Assembly (NCBI GenBank): GCA_964655475.1
Contig: CAZZMO010000015.1
Coordinates: forward strand, 1-37,143
Length of the DNA stretch: 37,143 nucleotides
Direction: 5' to 3'
Source of the DNA: VGMA01 sp964655475
GTDB taxonomy: Bacteria > Chlamydiota > Chlamydiia > Chlamydiales > VGMA01
The stretch's first letter is position 1, and each line of letters opens with the position of its first letter. A model generated the notes under the pieces. It saw only the letters and a list, made by a program, of their open reading frames with translations. It was not told where the DNA came from and did no database searches. A program made the translations under genes and the position numbers. Shown here in pieces: positions 1-6,752 of the stretch.

Positions 1-774
1 ATTGATTCTGTTGTAAATGAAGTGCAATCCCATCCGATTGCTTCTGGGGCTAAAATGGCAGCTGGCGTGGTGGTCGCCCATGCTGCAACCACTACTGTGG
101 GGTCTGAAGCATTGGTATTAGGGGTAAAGAGACTCTTGCCAGATGATACCAAAGCGGCCATTTTTAATAATGAGATTGTAAAACAGATCCTCCCCTACTT
201 TCCTGATAATGATCTTACGGCGCTTACTGGTCTTGGAGCGACCTGGATTACGAATAGCTATAGCGGCTCCGCATTGGTCGCACTAGTGGCAGGGATGTTT
301 TTCACGGGTAGCGTCATCAAGGATCATGCGAAGTCTGATCGAGATCAAGCAACGGTGGAGAAGGTGGCTGTAGGGGCAGTAACTTTTGCCTTTGCTAGAA
401 CTCCTATCGGTTCAGCGATTCCAGTCTTGATGGGTCTTACTGCTGCTGACAAGATAGGACTTACTAAGGAATTCAAGACTTTGGAAAGCAAAATGAGCTT
501 TGCTGGGAAATGCCTTATGGCTAATTTGGCCTGTAGCTTGATGGCTAAAGGGGTGAGCCATCCAGTCGCTTATGCAATTGTAGCGCTTGCTGTCACAGGT
601 CTTTTGATGAATACAGATCTTGGTACTGTTGCGCAGGCTGGGAAGCGTGAAGCTATCGGGGTTGCAGAATATCTTAAAAACTTTGCAGTACAAAAATCGA
701 CAGAAGCGTTTCTCGCAGGGAAAAGCCTTTTTTCTGTTGATACCCCTGAAAATCGAGTTGAAGAGATTGTGTAA
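1..774 (+). CDS. Hydrophobic hypothetical protein, 5' end outside the window
   Basis: I do not recognise this gene. The frame is open from base 1 with no stop upstream of the GTG at 22, so the gene most likely starts before the window and only its C-terminal 257 residues are seen. The visible part is rich in Ala, Gly and Val and has several hydrophobic stretches, such as GSALVALVAGMFFTGSVI, the area around TPIGSAIPVLMG, and HPVAYAIVALAVTGLLMN. It could therefore be a membrane protein or membrane-associated. The last 40 residues are more polar. It ends 48 bp before the next small ORF on the same strand. No catalytic motif is visible. Confidence is for a real partial gene, not for a function. 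Confidence 0.75.
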   Translation: MDSVVNEVQSHPIASGAKMAAGVVVAHAATTTVGSEALVLGVKRLLPDDTKAAIFNNEIVKQILPYFPDNDLTALTGLGATWITNSYSGSALVALVAGMFFTGSVIKDHAKSDRDQATVEKVAVGAVTFAFARTPIGSAIPVLMGLTAADKIGLTKEFKTLESKMSFAGKCLMANLACSLMAKGVSHPVAYAIVALAVTGLLMNTDLGTVAQAGKREAIGVAEYLKNFAVQKSTEAFLAGKSLFSVDTPENRVEEIV

Positions 775-822
775 ATTTCTTAACGCTATCTTAAAAAGGG
801 CCTTTTTGCTAAAATTAGGCCC

Positions 823-1083
823 ATGATACATGCTCTGCAAAATGAGGGGTCTCTATCCCCTTCCATAGTTAGTTCAGGATTTTCTTCTATTAACACTCAC
901 TTCTTAGTGAGAGAAGTTGTTAATTCATTTTTTGAAGCAGAAGAGGAAATCAGAGAGAAGAGTAACGACGCTCTTCGTGAAATAGCAAAAATTGCAATGC
1001 AAGATCCAAATCTTCTTCATGAGTGGATCCTTCAAGATTGGCAATATGCCACTTTGGCGCACCGCACTGCAACCATTCTCTAG
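823..1083 (+). CDS. Small hypothetical protein (86 aa)
   Basis: Not recognised. The ORF encodes an 86-residue, mostly helical, acidic protein with an amphipathic central segment (REVVNSFFEAEEEIREK) and no membrane span or signal peptide. No convincing Shine-Dalgarno sequence precedes the ATG. Instead a short inverted repeat (GGGCCT at 798-803, AGGCCC at 817-822) abuts the start codon and could fold over the ribosome site or belong to the end of the upstream transcript. A competing ORF lies on the opposite strand (925-1188) but has an implausible composition, so the plus-strand reading is preferred. It may be a real small protein or a chance ORF. Confidence 0.45.
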   Translation: MIHALQNEGSLSPSIVSSGFSSINTHFLVREVVNSFFEAEEEIREKSNDALREIAKIAMQDPNLLHEWILQDWQYATLAHRTATIL

Positions 1084-1134
1084 ATACAAAATCGTTTTTT
1101 CAGTATCCTTCATGGTAAAAAAGAAGGTACTTCT

Positions 1135-1275
1135 ATGAACAAAAAAGAACAAGAAGAGCTCTGCGCACTCGCCGCCATGAAATGGCATGGTTGGGGTTCT
1201 CCTATCGGTCTCTCCATTTTTATGCTCACATTAGCCCTCAGTGTCTTCATCATCAGTAGAGCCTTTTGTAGTTAG
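1135..1275 (+). CDS. Small single-pass membrane protein (46 aa)
   Basis: A short reading frame beginning ATG AAC AAA AAA, preceded at good distance by AAGAAGG. It encodes 46 residues: a charged N-terminus (MNKKEQEEL), then KWHGWGSPIGL, then a single predicted membrane helix (LSIFMLTLALSVFII) and a short SRAFCS tail. Positive charge and ribosome site placement support a real gene. Its stop codon overlaps the 3' end of the convergent regulator gene by 4 bp. The function is unknown; it resembles other small membrane peptides only in layout. Confidence 0.6.
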   Translation: MNKKEQEELCALAAMKWHGWGSPIGLSIFMLTLALSVFIISRAFCS

Positions 1276-1895
1276 GCGATTTCTTTGATGTAGTTGTAAA
1301 TGCTGGCCCGTGTGATGGAGAGCTGCTTTGCCAAGATGGGAACTGCATTTTTAAAATTGAAGACCCCTTTTTGATAGAGGTGTTGTACGAGCGCTTTCTT
1401 TTGTGCTCGATTCAGGTGTTTCTCTGAAAGATGCTTCTCTTCTAAAAACTCTCTTATGAATGTCTCTATCTGTTCTTCAGGTGGGCTTCCGTAACTTTCT
1501 ACGGGGTTAAGAGAGCCCTCTTTTACCTCAAGAAAGGTTTTCATGAGGTCGAACCCTTGGTGGAAAAAGCTCACATCGATGTTAATACAAATCAGTCCGA
1601 CGGCTTTCGAGAAATGATCTCTCATAGTAATGGATGTACACTTTAGGGGCCTTCCATCCCAGTTTTGCTTGTAGTAGGGAGTGAAGTAATCGGGAAACTC
1701 TTCTGTTTCCACTTTAAGCTCTTTCAATGGAGAAGGATTCCCCACTTCACGACGGGAGATATTGTGATAAATAGCAACAATCTCCCCCTTTTTTAGGTCG
1801 TGAACTGCGATTTCTACAAAAGGGTGGAATAGCTCGATGATTCCTTTGATGAATGGTTCATATTGTTTCCAAAGCTGAGTAAATTCGTGGCTCAT
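1272..1895 (-). CDS. YheO-like PAS/HTH transcriptional regulator
   Basis: A 207-aa protein with the two-domain layout of the YheO/DauR family. The N-terminal half matches the YheO-type PAS domain (about residues 10-120; FHPFVEIAVHDLKKGEIVAI, then NISRREVGNPSP). A C-terminal helix-turn-helix spans about 160-205 (FKNAVPILAKQLSITRASIY). In this family the PAS domain is thought to sense a small ligand; DauR controls D-arginine use. The gene is divergent from a PLP aminotransferase, and a perfect inverted repeat lies between them (1938-1968), so it probably controls itself and that enzyme. The ligand cannot be told from sequence. AAGAGAG precedes the ATG. Confidence 0.85.
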   Translation of the reverse strand: MSHEFTQLWKQYEPFIKGIIELFHPFVEIAVHDLKKGEIVAIYHNISRREVGNPSPLKELKVETEEFPDYFTPYYKQNWDGRPLKCTSITMRDHFSKAVGLICINIDVSFFHQGFDLMKTFLEVKEGSLNPVESYGSPPEEQIETFIREFLEEKHLSEKHLNRAQKKALVQHLYQKGVFNFKNAVPILAKQLSITRASIYNYIKEIA

Positions 1896-1937
1896 AGGCT
1901 CTCTTTTTACGTACTTAAATTTTGCCTGAAATTTTAC

Positions 1938-1968
1938 ATTTTGTCAAATTTATACATATTGACAAAAT
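1938..1968. promoter_or_regulatory. Perfect inverted repeat, likely operator of the divergent regulator/aminotransferase pair
   Basis: ATTTTGTCAA (1938-1947) and TTGACAAAAT (1959-1968) are exact reverse complements separated by 11 bp, so half-site centres are 21 bp apart, about two helical turns. Each half contains TTGACA reading outward, so each could also serve as the -35 element of one of the two divergent promoters. Binding by the adjacent YheO-like regulator is inferred. Confidence 0.7.
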
Positions 1969-2011
1969 TTATGAGATCGAGAAAACTGCTAAACCATCCA
2001 GGGGGTTCTAT

Positions 2012-3178
2012 ATGCCAGAAATGAGAAGAGTTTCAAGATTGAAAGAGGTACCAGGAATCGGTGTCGATCGGATGGGAAATGCAGCTGATGCTGCAAGGGA
2101 TTCAAGCGTATTGAGGCTAGAAAATTTAGACACCGACATTCCTCCTCCAAGAATTGCAGTTGAAATGACTAAGAGATCGATTGGAGTAGATGAACATAAC
2201 AGCTACCTTCCTTTTCTTGGACAAAATGAGCTACGAAAAGGCGTTATACAAAGGATATTAGAAGTCAGTGGCATTGAATATGACTGGCAGAGTGAATGTG
2301 TGATTAGCGCGGGAGGGATGTCTGGGATCTTGAACGTATTCCTTGCAACTCTAGAGCCTGGTGATGAGGTGATCGTTACTGATCCTGTCTATGCAGGGAT
2401 CATCAATAGGATCCGACTCGCGGGAGGAATCCCCCGATTTGTTCCTCTTATCCCCTCTCCTACTGGTTGGCGTTTGGATATCGAAGCACTTGCAAAGTGT
2501 GTCTCTTCTAAAACACGGATGATTGTAATGAGTCCTGGCATGCCAACGGGTCATGTATTTACCGAAAAAGAATGGCAAGTGGTTTGCTCTCTTGCTGTCG
2601 AGATCGACGCCTGGCTTTTATATGACGCTGCTATGGAAAGGATCCTCTATGATGGAAGAGTTGTCATTCATCCTGCATCTTTTCCTAATATGAGAGAGCG
2701 TACCATTACAGTAGGAGCCGCTTCTAAGGAATTTCGCATGATAGGATGGAGGATTGGTTGGATTGTAGCTCCAAGTAGCATCATGAATGAGATCGCTCTT
2801 GTAAGCATATCGAATGTAGTCTGTCAGACAGGGATCAGTATGGCAGGAGTCGCTGCAGCGCTTAATACAAAAGATGATGGATTAAAAGAGGCTCTTTCCA
2901 TATGGCAAGAGAGAAGGGATATACTCTTAAGAGAGCTCGAAGGGCTTCCAGTCATTCCTCCCCATGGTGGGTGGTCTTTTCTCATGGATACTTCTTCTTT
3001 TTCCCTTACTTCTGTTGAGCTCTCCGAGAAGCTCCTTCATGAAGCAAAAGTTGCCACAACACCAATGGTGGGTTGGGGTGAAACTGCGGACAAGTACATC
3101 CGTTTTGTCTTTTCGAATGAGCCAAAAGAAAGACTTATTGGCGTGGGTAAGAGGATTTCGAGAGTTTTAACCAGATAG
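2012..3178 (+). CDS. PLP-dependent aminotransferase, class I/II
   Basis: A 388-aa fold-type I PLP enzyme. The start is the ATG at 2012, which has AGGGGG just upstream; the longer TTG-started reading from 1922 runs through the operator and is unlikely. Visible family features are AGGMSGILNVFLATLEPGDEV (cofactor phosphate region), Asp205 in YDAAME (pyridine nitrogen), Lys239 in ASKEFRMIGWRIGW (Schiff base), and a C-terminal Arg in KYIRFVFSNEP (substrate carboxylate). The usual NPTG motif reads MPTG (residues 177-180), so the Asn that normally contacts the PLP ring oxygen is Met. The substrate is unknown. The 3' end overlaps the convergent FAD oxidoreductase by 44 bp. Confidence 0.88.
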   Translation: MPEMRRVSRLKEVPGIGVDRMGNAADAARDSSVLRLENLDTDIPPPRIAVEMTKRSIGVDEHNSYLPFLGQNELRKGVIQRILEVSGIEYDWQSECVISAGGMSGILNVFLATLEPGDEVIVTDPVYAGIINRIRLAGGIPRFVPLIPSPTGWRLDIEALAKCVSSKTRMIVMSPGMPTGHVFTEKEWQVVCSLAVEIDAWLLYDAAMERILYDGRVVIHPASFPNMRERTITVGAASKEFRMIGWRIGWIVAPSSIMNEIALVSISNVVCQTGISMAGVAAALNTKDDGLKEALSIWQERRDILLRELEGLPVIPPHGGWSFLMDTSSFSLTSVELSEKLLHEAKVATTPMVGWGETADKYIRFVFSNEPKERLIGVGKRISRVLTR

Positions 3179-4199
3179 GGAACATCGAGTTGAGATAATC
3201 CATGAACTTCCAAAGACCTACCCTGTATTCTTTGTTGCCGAGAGGATCGAATTGCGCTTGTGGGAAAGCAATTCCAACGCCAAAGAGTCTTGGAGCGATG
3301 ATACCCGTAGTCTCTTGATAGCTTGTGGAACCAAACTGCTCTAAGACAGGGAGCCTCCTTCGTTCAAATCCTGTTGCATAAATAACATGATCACAAATTT
3401 CTAGCGCCTCTTCGAAGGCAGGATTCGATACAGACCAGCGCTTCAATTTTTGAGAGTGATTCCCTTCGAGATTCTTGCGGGCCCAGTCAGCTGCAAGACC
3501 TTTAAGTCCTGTATTATCAAAGAGTATCCAATTCTCTAAATAAACAGCGTAGTGGTGAGGAGAGCGGTAGAAATTGTGGACTTCCTTTAAAGGGATCTCT
3601 AACAAATTCGCGAGGACAAGGACCGCAGAATGGGACGATCCAAAAACTGCAACGGTATCTGTAGACTTGACTCTCTTTTTCAAGAGATCAGGGTTTAGAG
3701 CCACTTCAAGAGGGATAACGGCAGGATGGGAATAGGAGAGATTCTTCGGCTCTGATCCTATGCACAATATCACGTTCTCTGCAGTAAGACTCCCCTCTTT
3801 TAGCCTAATATTCCAGTCCCCATCAACCATATTGAGAGCAAGAGCTTCCCCTTTAAAGGAGTGGACCTTCTTCAAGAAGTGATCTGTAACCCACTGTAGT
3901 GGAATAGCAGCTTCTTTGAGAAGGCAGTGATCTTTCGGATTTAAGGCATCAATGGGAAATGGGCTCGGACGCTTGTCATATTGAAACGACTTGCACCCTT
4001 GTAAAAAGGCAAGAAAGAGAGCAACAGAGGTGTTACTTGGAACGTTATACCATTTAGCTCCAAAATCTCCCACCTGGAAGTGGGGATCAATCCAGCCAAT
4101 TTCTTCTCCTTGTACACCATGATCGAGAAGTTTCCCAACCGCGGCAATCCCTGAAGGGCCCGCACCAATTACTACCCATTTGAAAGTCGTTTTACTCAT
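3135..4199 (-). CDS. FAD-dependent oxidoreductase (monooxygenase-like)
   Basis: A 354-aa two-dinucleotide-fold flavoprotein. The FAD-binding GxGxxG is near the N-terminus (VVIGAGPSGIAA, residues 9-20). A second Rossmann motif is VAVFGSSHSA mid-protein (probable NAD(P)H site), and the ATG-type motif VIYATGFERR lies near the C-terminus. This is the layout of flavin monooxygenases, N-hydroxylases and related pyridine-nucleotide oxidoreductases. No CxxC redox pair is visible, arguing against a thioredoxin-reductase-type enzyme. It is divergent from the small barrel protein at 4343 and convergent with the aminotransferase. A shared pathway with the aminotransferase is inference. Confidence 0.8.
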   Translation of the reverse strand: MSKTTFKWVVIGAGPSGIAAVGKLLDHGVQGEEIGWIDPHFQVGDFGAKWYNVPSNTSVALFLAFLQGCKSFQYDKRPSPFPIDALNPKDHCLLKEAAIPLQWVTDHFLKKVHSFKGEALALNMVDGDWNIRLKEGSLTAENVILCIGSEPKNLSYSHPAVIPLEVALNPDLLKKRVKSTDTVAVFGSSHSAVLVLANLLEIPLKEVHNFYRSPHHYAVYLENWILFDNTGLKGLAADWARKNLEGNHSQKLKRWSVSNPAFEEALEICDHVIYATGFERRRLPVLEQFGSTSYQETTGIIAPRLFGVGIAFPQAQFDPLGNKEYRVGLWKFMDYLNSMFPIWLKLSKSSYPRQ

Positions 4200-4247
4200 A
4201 CATTACTACTAAGAAATTGCCTCTTTTTTGAGAATACAATTAAGGTT

Positions 4248-4285
4248 ATTTTGTCATAAGTTATTGTAAATTAACATGATAAAAT
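4248..4285. promoter_or_regulatory. Imperfect inverted repeat resembling the operator at 1938
   Basis: ATTTTGTCAT (4248-4257) and ATGATAAAAT (4276-4285) form an imperfect inverted repeat with an 18-bp spacer, between the divergent FAD oxidoreductase and barrel-protein genes. The left half matches 9 of 10 bases of the half-site at 1938 and the right half matches 8 of 10 of its mate. Spacing differs (18 versus 11 bp), and the region is AT-rich, so a chance match is possible. Confidence 0.35.
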
Positions 4286-4342
4286 CTTTTTATGTTTGAT
4301 GTTGCATAATGAACTATCATTTACCATTAAAAGGAGCCTCTC

Positions 4343-4630
4343 ATGGTTTATCGTGTTGTTACCCATTTTACTCTTAAAAAAAACCTCGATCAAGCACTCA
4401 TGAAAGAATTAGCGACTGCTAGAATGCAATTTTTTTCCCATGAAGGGGTCGATATTGAGATCCTCCATAATGAGCATGATCTCACCTATATTAAGGCGAT
4501 TACAACTTGGCAAAACATCGATGAAGCTAGGAAATTCAAAGAAAAGCACCACAAGAAAGTGGAAGATTTTACAAAAAAATACTGCAAAAAAATGCCTACA
4601 GTTGAAGTTTTGAAGATCATTGCTGTCTAA
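4343..4630 (+). CDS. Small dimeric alpha/beta-barrel-like protein (ABM/Dabb type)
   Basis: A 95-aa protein with an excellent ribosome site (AAAGGAG, 8 nt before ATG). It begins VYRVVTHFTLKKNLDQAL and contains YIKAITTWQNIDEARKFKEKHHKKVEDF. This beta-alpha-beta pattern, with a Trp-containing strand followed by a helix bearing paired His, resembles antibiotic-biosynthesis-monooxygenase or stress-response barrel proteins, which are usually homodimers. The family call is by pattern only. The next gene (CoA-transferase-like) starts 1 bp after this stop, so the two are probably co-transcribed and translationally coupled. Possible roles are small-molecule oxidation or heme-type chemistry, but nothing proves either. 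Confidence 0.6.
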   Translation: MVYRVVTHFTLKKNLDQALMKELATARMQFFSHEGVDIEILHNEHDLTYIKAITTWQNIDEARKFKEKHHKKVEDFTKKYCKKMPTVEVLKIIAV

Positions 4631-4631
4631 A

Positions 4632-5495
4632 ATGGAAGCTCCACTTTCTGGGATTACGATCCTCGATCTCTCTCATTATCTCGCAGGTCCTTACTGCACG
4701 ATGATTTTGAAGAATTTGGGAGCCAAGGTAATCAAGATTGAAAGTCCTTTGGGGGATGAAATTAAGCGGATTCCCCCTTTTATAGAAGGAGAGGGAGCCA
4801 TCTATACAGCTCTCAATCAAGGAAAAGAGCTCCTTACAATCGATCTTAAATCAGATGATGGGAGAATGAAATTCGAAGAGCTTGTCCAATCTTCTGATGT
4901 CTTGATCGAAAATTTTTCTCCTGGAACGATGGAACACCTCGGCTACCCACCTTCGATCCTTAAAGCTCTCAACCCCCGTCTGATTTTTGCCTCCGTTACA
5001 GGGATGGATGATAAGAGCGACTCACAAAAAAAGTGTTTTGACCCCATTCTGCAAGGGATGAGTGGCATTACTTCTCTCTTTGGGGGACTTCCCAAAAACT
5101 ACACGATTGCAGATATTTCAGGGGGTCTTTTTGTCACGATTGGAATCTTCAAAACAAAAGATCGCCCCATCACATTAGCCGCTCCAAGTAGCCAACTCTT
5201 TACTCTATTTTGTAAAGCTGTAGGGCATGAAGAATGGGTACTCGACCCCCGTTTTAAAACCAATAGAGATCGGGTGAAACATGCTACAGTCCTCAAAGAG
5301 CTCATCGAGACTGTTCTCAAAAGAAGAGGGGCTGAAGAATGGTTAAACATCTTCCATTTTTATGAAATTCCCTCAGGCCCTGTCCATTCGTTTGATGAGG
5401 CTATGAAATATCACGAACTTGATCAGCCGAAAGATGGGAAATTTCCGAACCTTCGGTTTCCAAAAAATCCGATCCGCTACGACGATACTTTATGA
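4632..5495 (+). CDS. CaiB/BaiF-type CoA-transferase, internally shortened
   Basis: The 287-aa product begins as a typical class III CoA-transferase: GITILDLSHYLAGPYCTMIL, LGAKVIKIESPLGDE, then ENFSPGTMEHLGY. The catalytic Asp lies in IADISGGLF. Straight after GIF the sequence jumps to KTKDRPITLAAPSSQLF, the small-domain strand normally found about 90-100 residues later. The C-terminus also stops at IRYDDTL, short of the usual tail. Family members are about 380-430 aa. ATG 4632 is chosen over TTG 4620, and it follows the preceding stop by 1 bp. The frame is intact, so this is either a decayed gene still translated or a minimal variant. It overlaps the convergent hydrolase by 19 bp. Confidence 0.75.
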   Translation: MEAPLSGITILDLSHYLAGPYCTMILKNLGAKVIKIESPLGDEIKRIPPFIEGEGAIYTALNQGKELLTIDLKSDDGRMKFEELVQSSDVLIENFSPGTMEHLGYPPSILKALNPRLIFASVTGMDDKSDSQKKCFDPILQGMSGITSLFGGLPKNYTIADISGGLFVTIGIFKTKDRPITLAAPSSQLFTLFCKAVGHEEWVLDPRFKTNRDRVKHATVLKELIETVLKRRGAEEWLNIFHFYEIPSGPVHSFDEAMKYHELDQPKDGKFPNLRFPKNPIRYDDTL

Positions 5496-6355
5496 GCATC
5501 CATCCAAGCGTAGGTTCTTTGGAGTTCTTCCTCTCGCACGACTTCAGTAATGCTTACGTGACCACATCTTTTTAAGAAGCGCCGCTCTAGAGGTTGATGA
5601 ATCTCTGGAAAGCAGGAGCTGGTATTCGGGATATTAAAATCGTTTGCAGTTGCATAGAATGTATAGTCCCTCTCCCCTCTGTAAATAGGTCTTCTCATCT
5701 TTTGAATAAGATCTTCTGCCACAGGTGAGTCAACAGCCAATTCTTTCATGATCGCTTCGCTATAAATCCAACCGAGACAGATCTTCTTTAAGAAAGAAAC
5801 CCTTTCTGATCCAAAGAAAACGCCTGCAATCGAACCGATTCTTATTGCTACATTTTCTGAACGGAGCGCCGTCTCAACCTTTCCTGCAATTCTCCCTCCA
5901 TTGGAAGTGCCAATCAGGGTAATGGGCTTGCCTGGATTTTGCTTTATGTAGTCTCTAACCATATCAATAACTGAAGTTGCAGCTTCTTCTAAAGTGCAAT
6001 CACCTGAATGAGGGATCCAGGGAATTCTCACCTCTAATTGAGGGCGATCTTTTGCAATATTCTCTACATAAGATGCGGCCCAAGAAGGGTGACCTTGGAG
6101 TCCTGTCAGAAAAACCACTAAACCGTCGTTCTCTTTTCTCCAGTGGTTGTTTCCTCCAGAAGGGGTGCAATAGAGAGTTTCGTTTGAGAAGAGATAGGCA
6201 AAGAAATTGTAGAGACAGGTAGTGATCAAAAAGCACATCGTTTGGAAAAATTCAACCACAGCATCCCAAACCCGTTCCATAAGAGGAAGATCTGCATACT
6301 CTATTTCGAATTCAGTATGTATATATCCTGAGTGATTTGATATTGCTATTGCCAT
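5477..6355 (-). CDS. Alpha/beta hydrolase-like protein with N-terminal hydrophobic segment
   Basis: A 292-aa protein. Residues 78-86 (GLVVFLTGL) look like the first strand of an alpha/beta hydrolase and oxyanion region. GTSNG (149-153) is the GxSxG nucleophile elbow, giving Ser151. His266 in CGHVSI is the likely catalytic His, and Asp239 in ATANDF is a candidate acid. A hydrophobic stretch (residues about 36-56, FFQTMCFLITTCLYNFFAYL) precedes the domain and may anchor it in a membrane. It lies 6 bp downstream of the SnoaL-like gene, with AGGTAAT before ATG, so the two form an operon probably under the divergent TetR regulator. The substrate is unknown; lipase, esterase and non-enzymatic roles remain open. 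Confidence 0.7.
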   Translation of the reverse strand: MAIAISNHSGYIHTEFEIEYADLPLMERVWDAVVEFFQTMCFLITTCLYNFFAYLFSNETLYCTPSGGNNHWRKENDGLVVFLTGLQGHPSWAASYVENIAKDRPQLEVRIPWIPHSGDCTLEEAATSVIDMVRDYIKQNPGKPITLIGTSNGGRIAGKVETALRSENVAIRIGSIAGVFFGSERVSFLKKICLGWIYSEAIMKELAVDSPVAEDLIQKMRRPIYRGERDYTFYATANDFNIPNTSSCFPEIHQPLERRFLKRCGHVSITEVVREEELQRTYAWMDAHKVSS

Positions 6356-6361
6356 AAAATA

Positions 6362-6700
6362 TTACCTAAAAAGGCTTGCATCATGAAAGAGTTCTATCTT
6401 GATGATCAGCCCTTGTTTAAAAGTGAGTAATGAGGCCCCTGGGAACGTGGAAGAAACCCCGGGGATATCTGTATCATATACAATCATTGCCTCTTTATCT
6501 GAGGACAACTCCCCTCGAATGGAAAGAGAGGTAAAGGCATTCATAAAATGGCGAGTTGCTTCTACTACTGCCTCTTTTCCTTGAAGAGTGGTCATGGGAC
6601 TTGAAAATGTGACCTCATCATGAAGATAGGGCTTCATCGCTTCGATGTTTTTGGCTCCAATCGTTTGGTAATATTCTTTTGCGAGTCTCAAATGATCCAT
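6362..6700 (-). CDS. SnoaL/NTF2-like small protein
   Basis: A 112-aa protein with the cone-shaped NTF2-fold pattern: an N-terminal helix (RLAKEYYQTIGAKNIEAMKPYL), then HDEVTFSSPM, then VVEATRHFMNAF, and closing strands ending KIELFHDASLF. SnoaL-like proteins act as small-molecule isomerases, cyclases or binding proteins, often encoded beside TetR-type regulators. AAGGAAA precedes the ATG. It is the first gene of a two-gene leftward operon with the hydrolase and is divergent from tetR, with a palindrome between them. The reaction cannot be read from the sequence. Confidence 0.75.
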   Translation of the reverse strand: MDHLRLAKEYYQTIGAKNIEAMKPYLHDEVTFSSPMTTLQGKEAVVEATRHFMNAFTSLSIRGELSSDKEAMIVYDTDIPGVSSTFPGASLLTFKQGLIIKIELFHDASLFR

Positions 6701-6727
6701 TTTTTTATTTCCTTGTTGCGTGGTAAA

Positions 6728-6751
6728 TTGAATATAGCGTACTATATCGAA
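6728..6751. promoter_or_regulatory. Palindrome abutting the TetR start codon, likely TetR operator
   Basis: ATATAG-CGTA-CTATAT (6732-6747) is a perfect 6+6 palindrome, with outer TT/AA (6728-6729, 6750-6751) extending the symmetry. It ends 1 bp before the ATG of the TetR gene at 6753 and lies in the 52-bp gap to the SnoaL-like gene. Position and symmetry fit autoregulation by the TetR protein. Confidence 0.7.
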
Positions 6752-6752
6752 T

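Noticed and set aside
798..822. GGGCCT/AGGCCC hairpin as a riboswitch or RNA thermometer before the 86-aa ORF
   Set aside because: Only 6 bp of stem and no conserved aptamer features; mentioned with the gene but not claimed.
925..1188. 87-aa ORF on the minus strand
   Set aside because: Phe/Cys-rich composition, no ribosome site, and it is antisense to two better plus-strand small ORFs.
1922..2011. N-terminal extension of the aminotransferase from TTG 1922
   Set aside because: It runs through the perfect inverted repeat and lacks a ribosome site; ATG 2012 has AGGGGG upstream.
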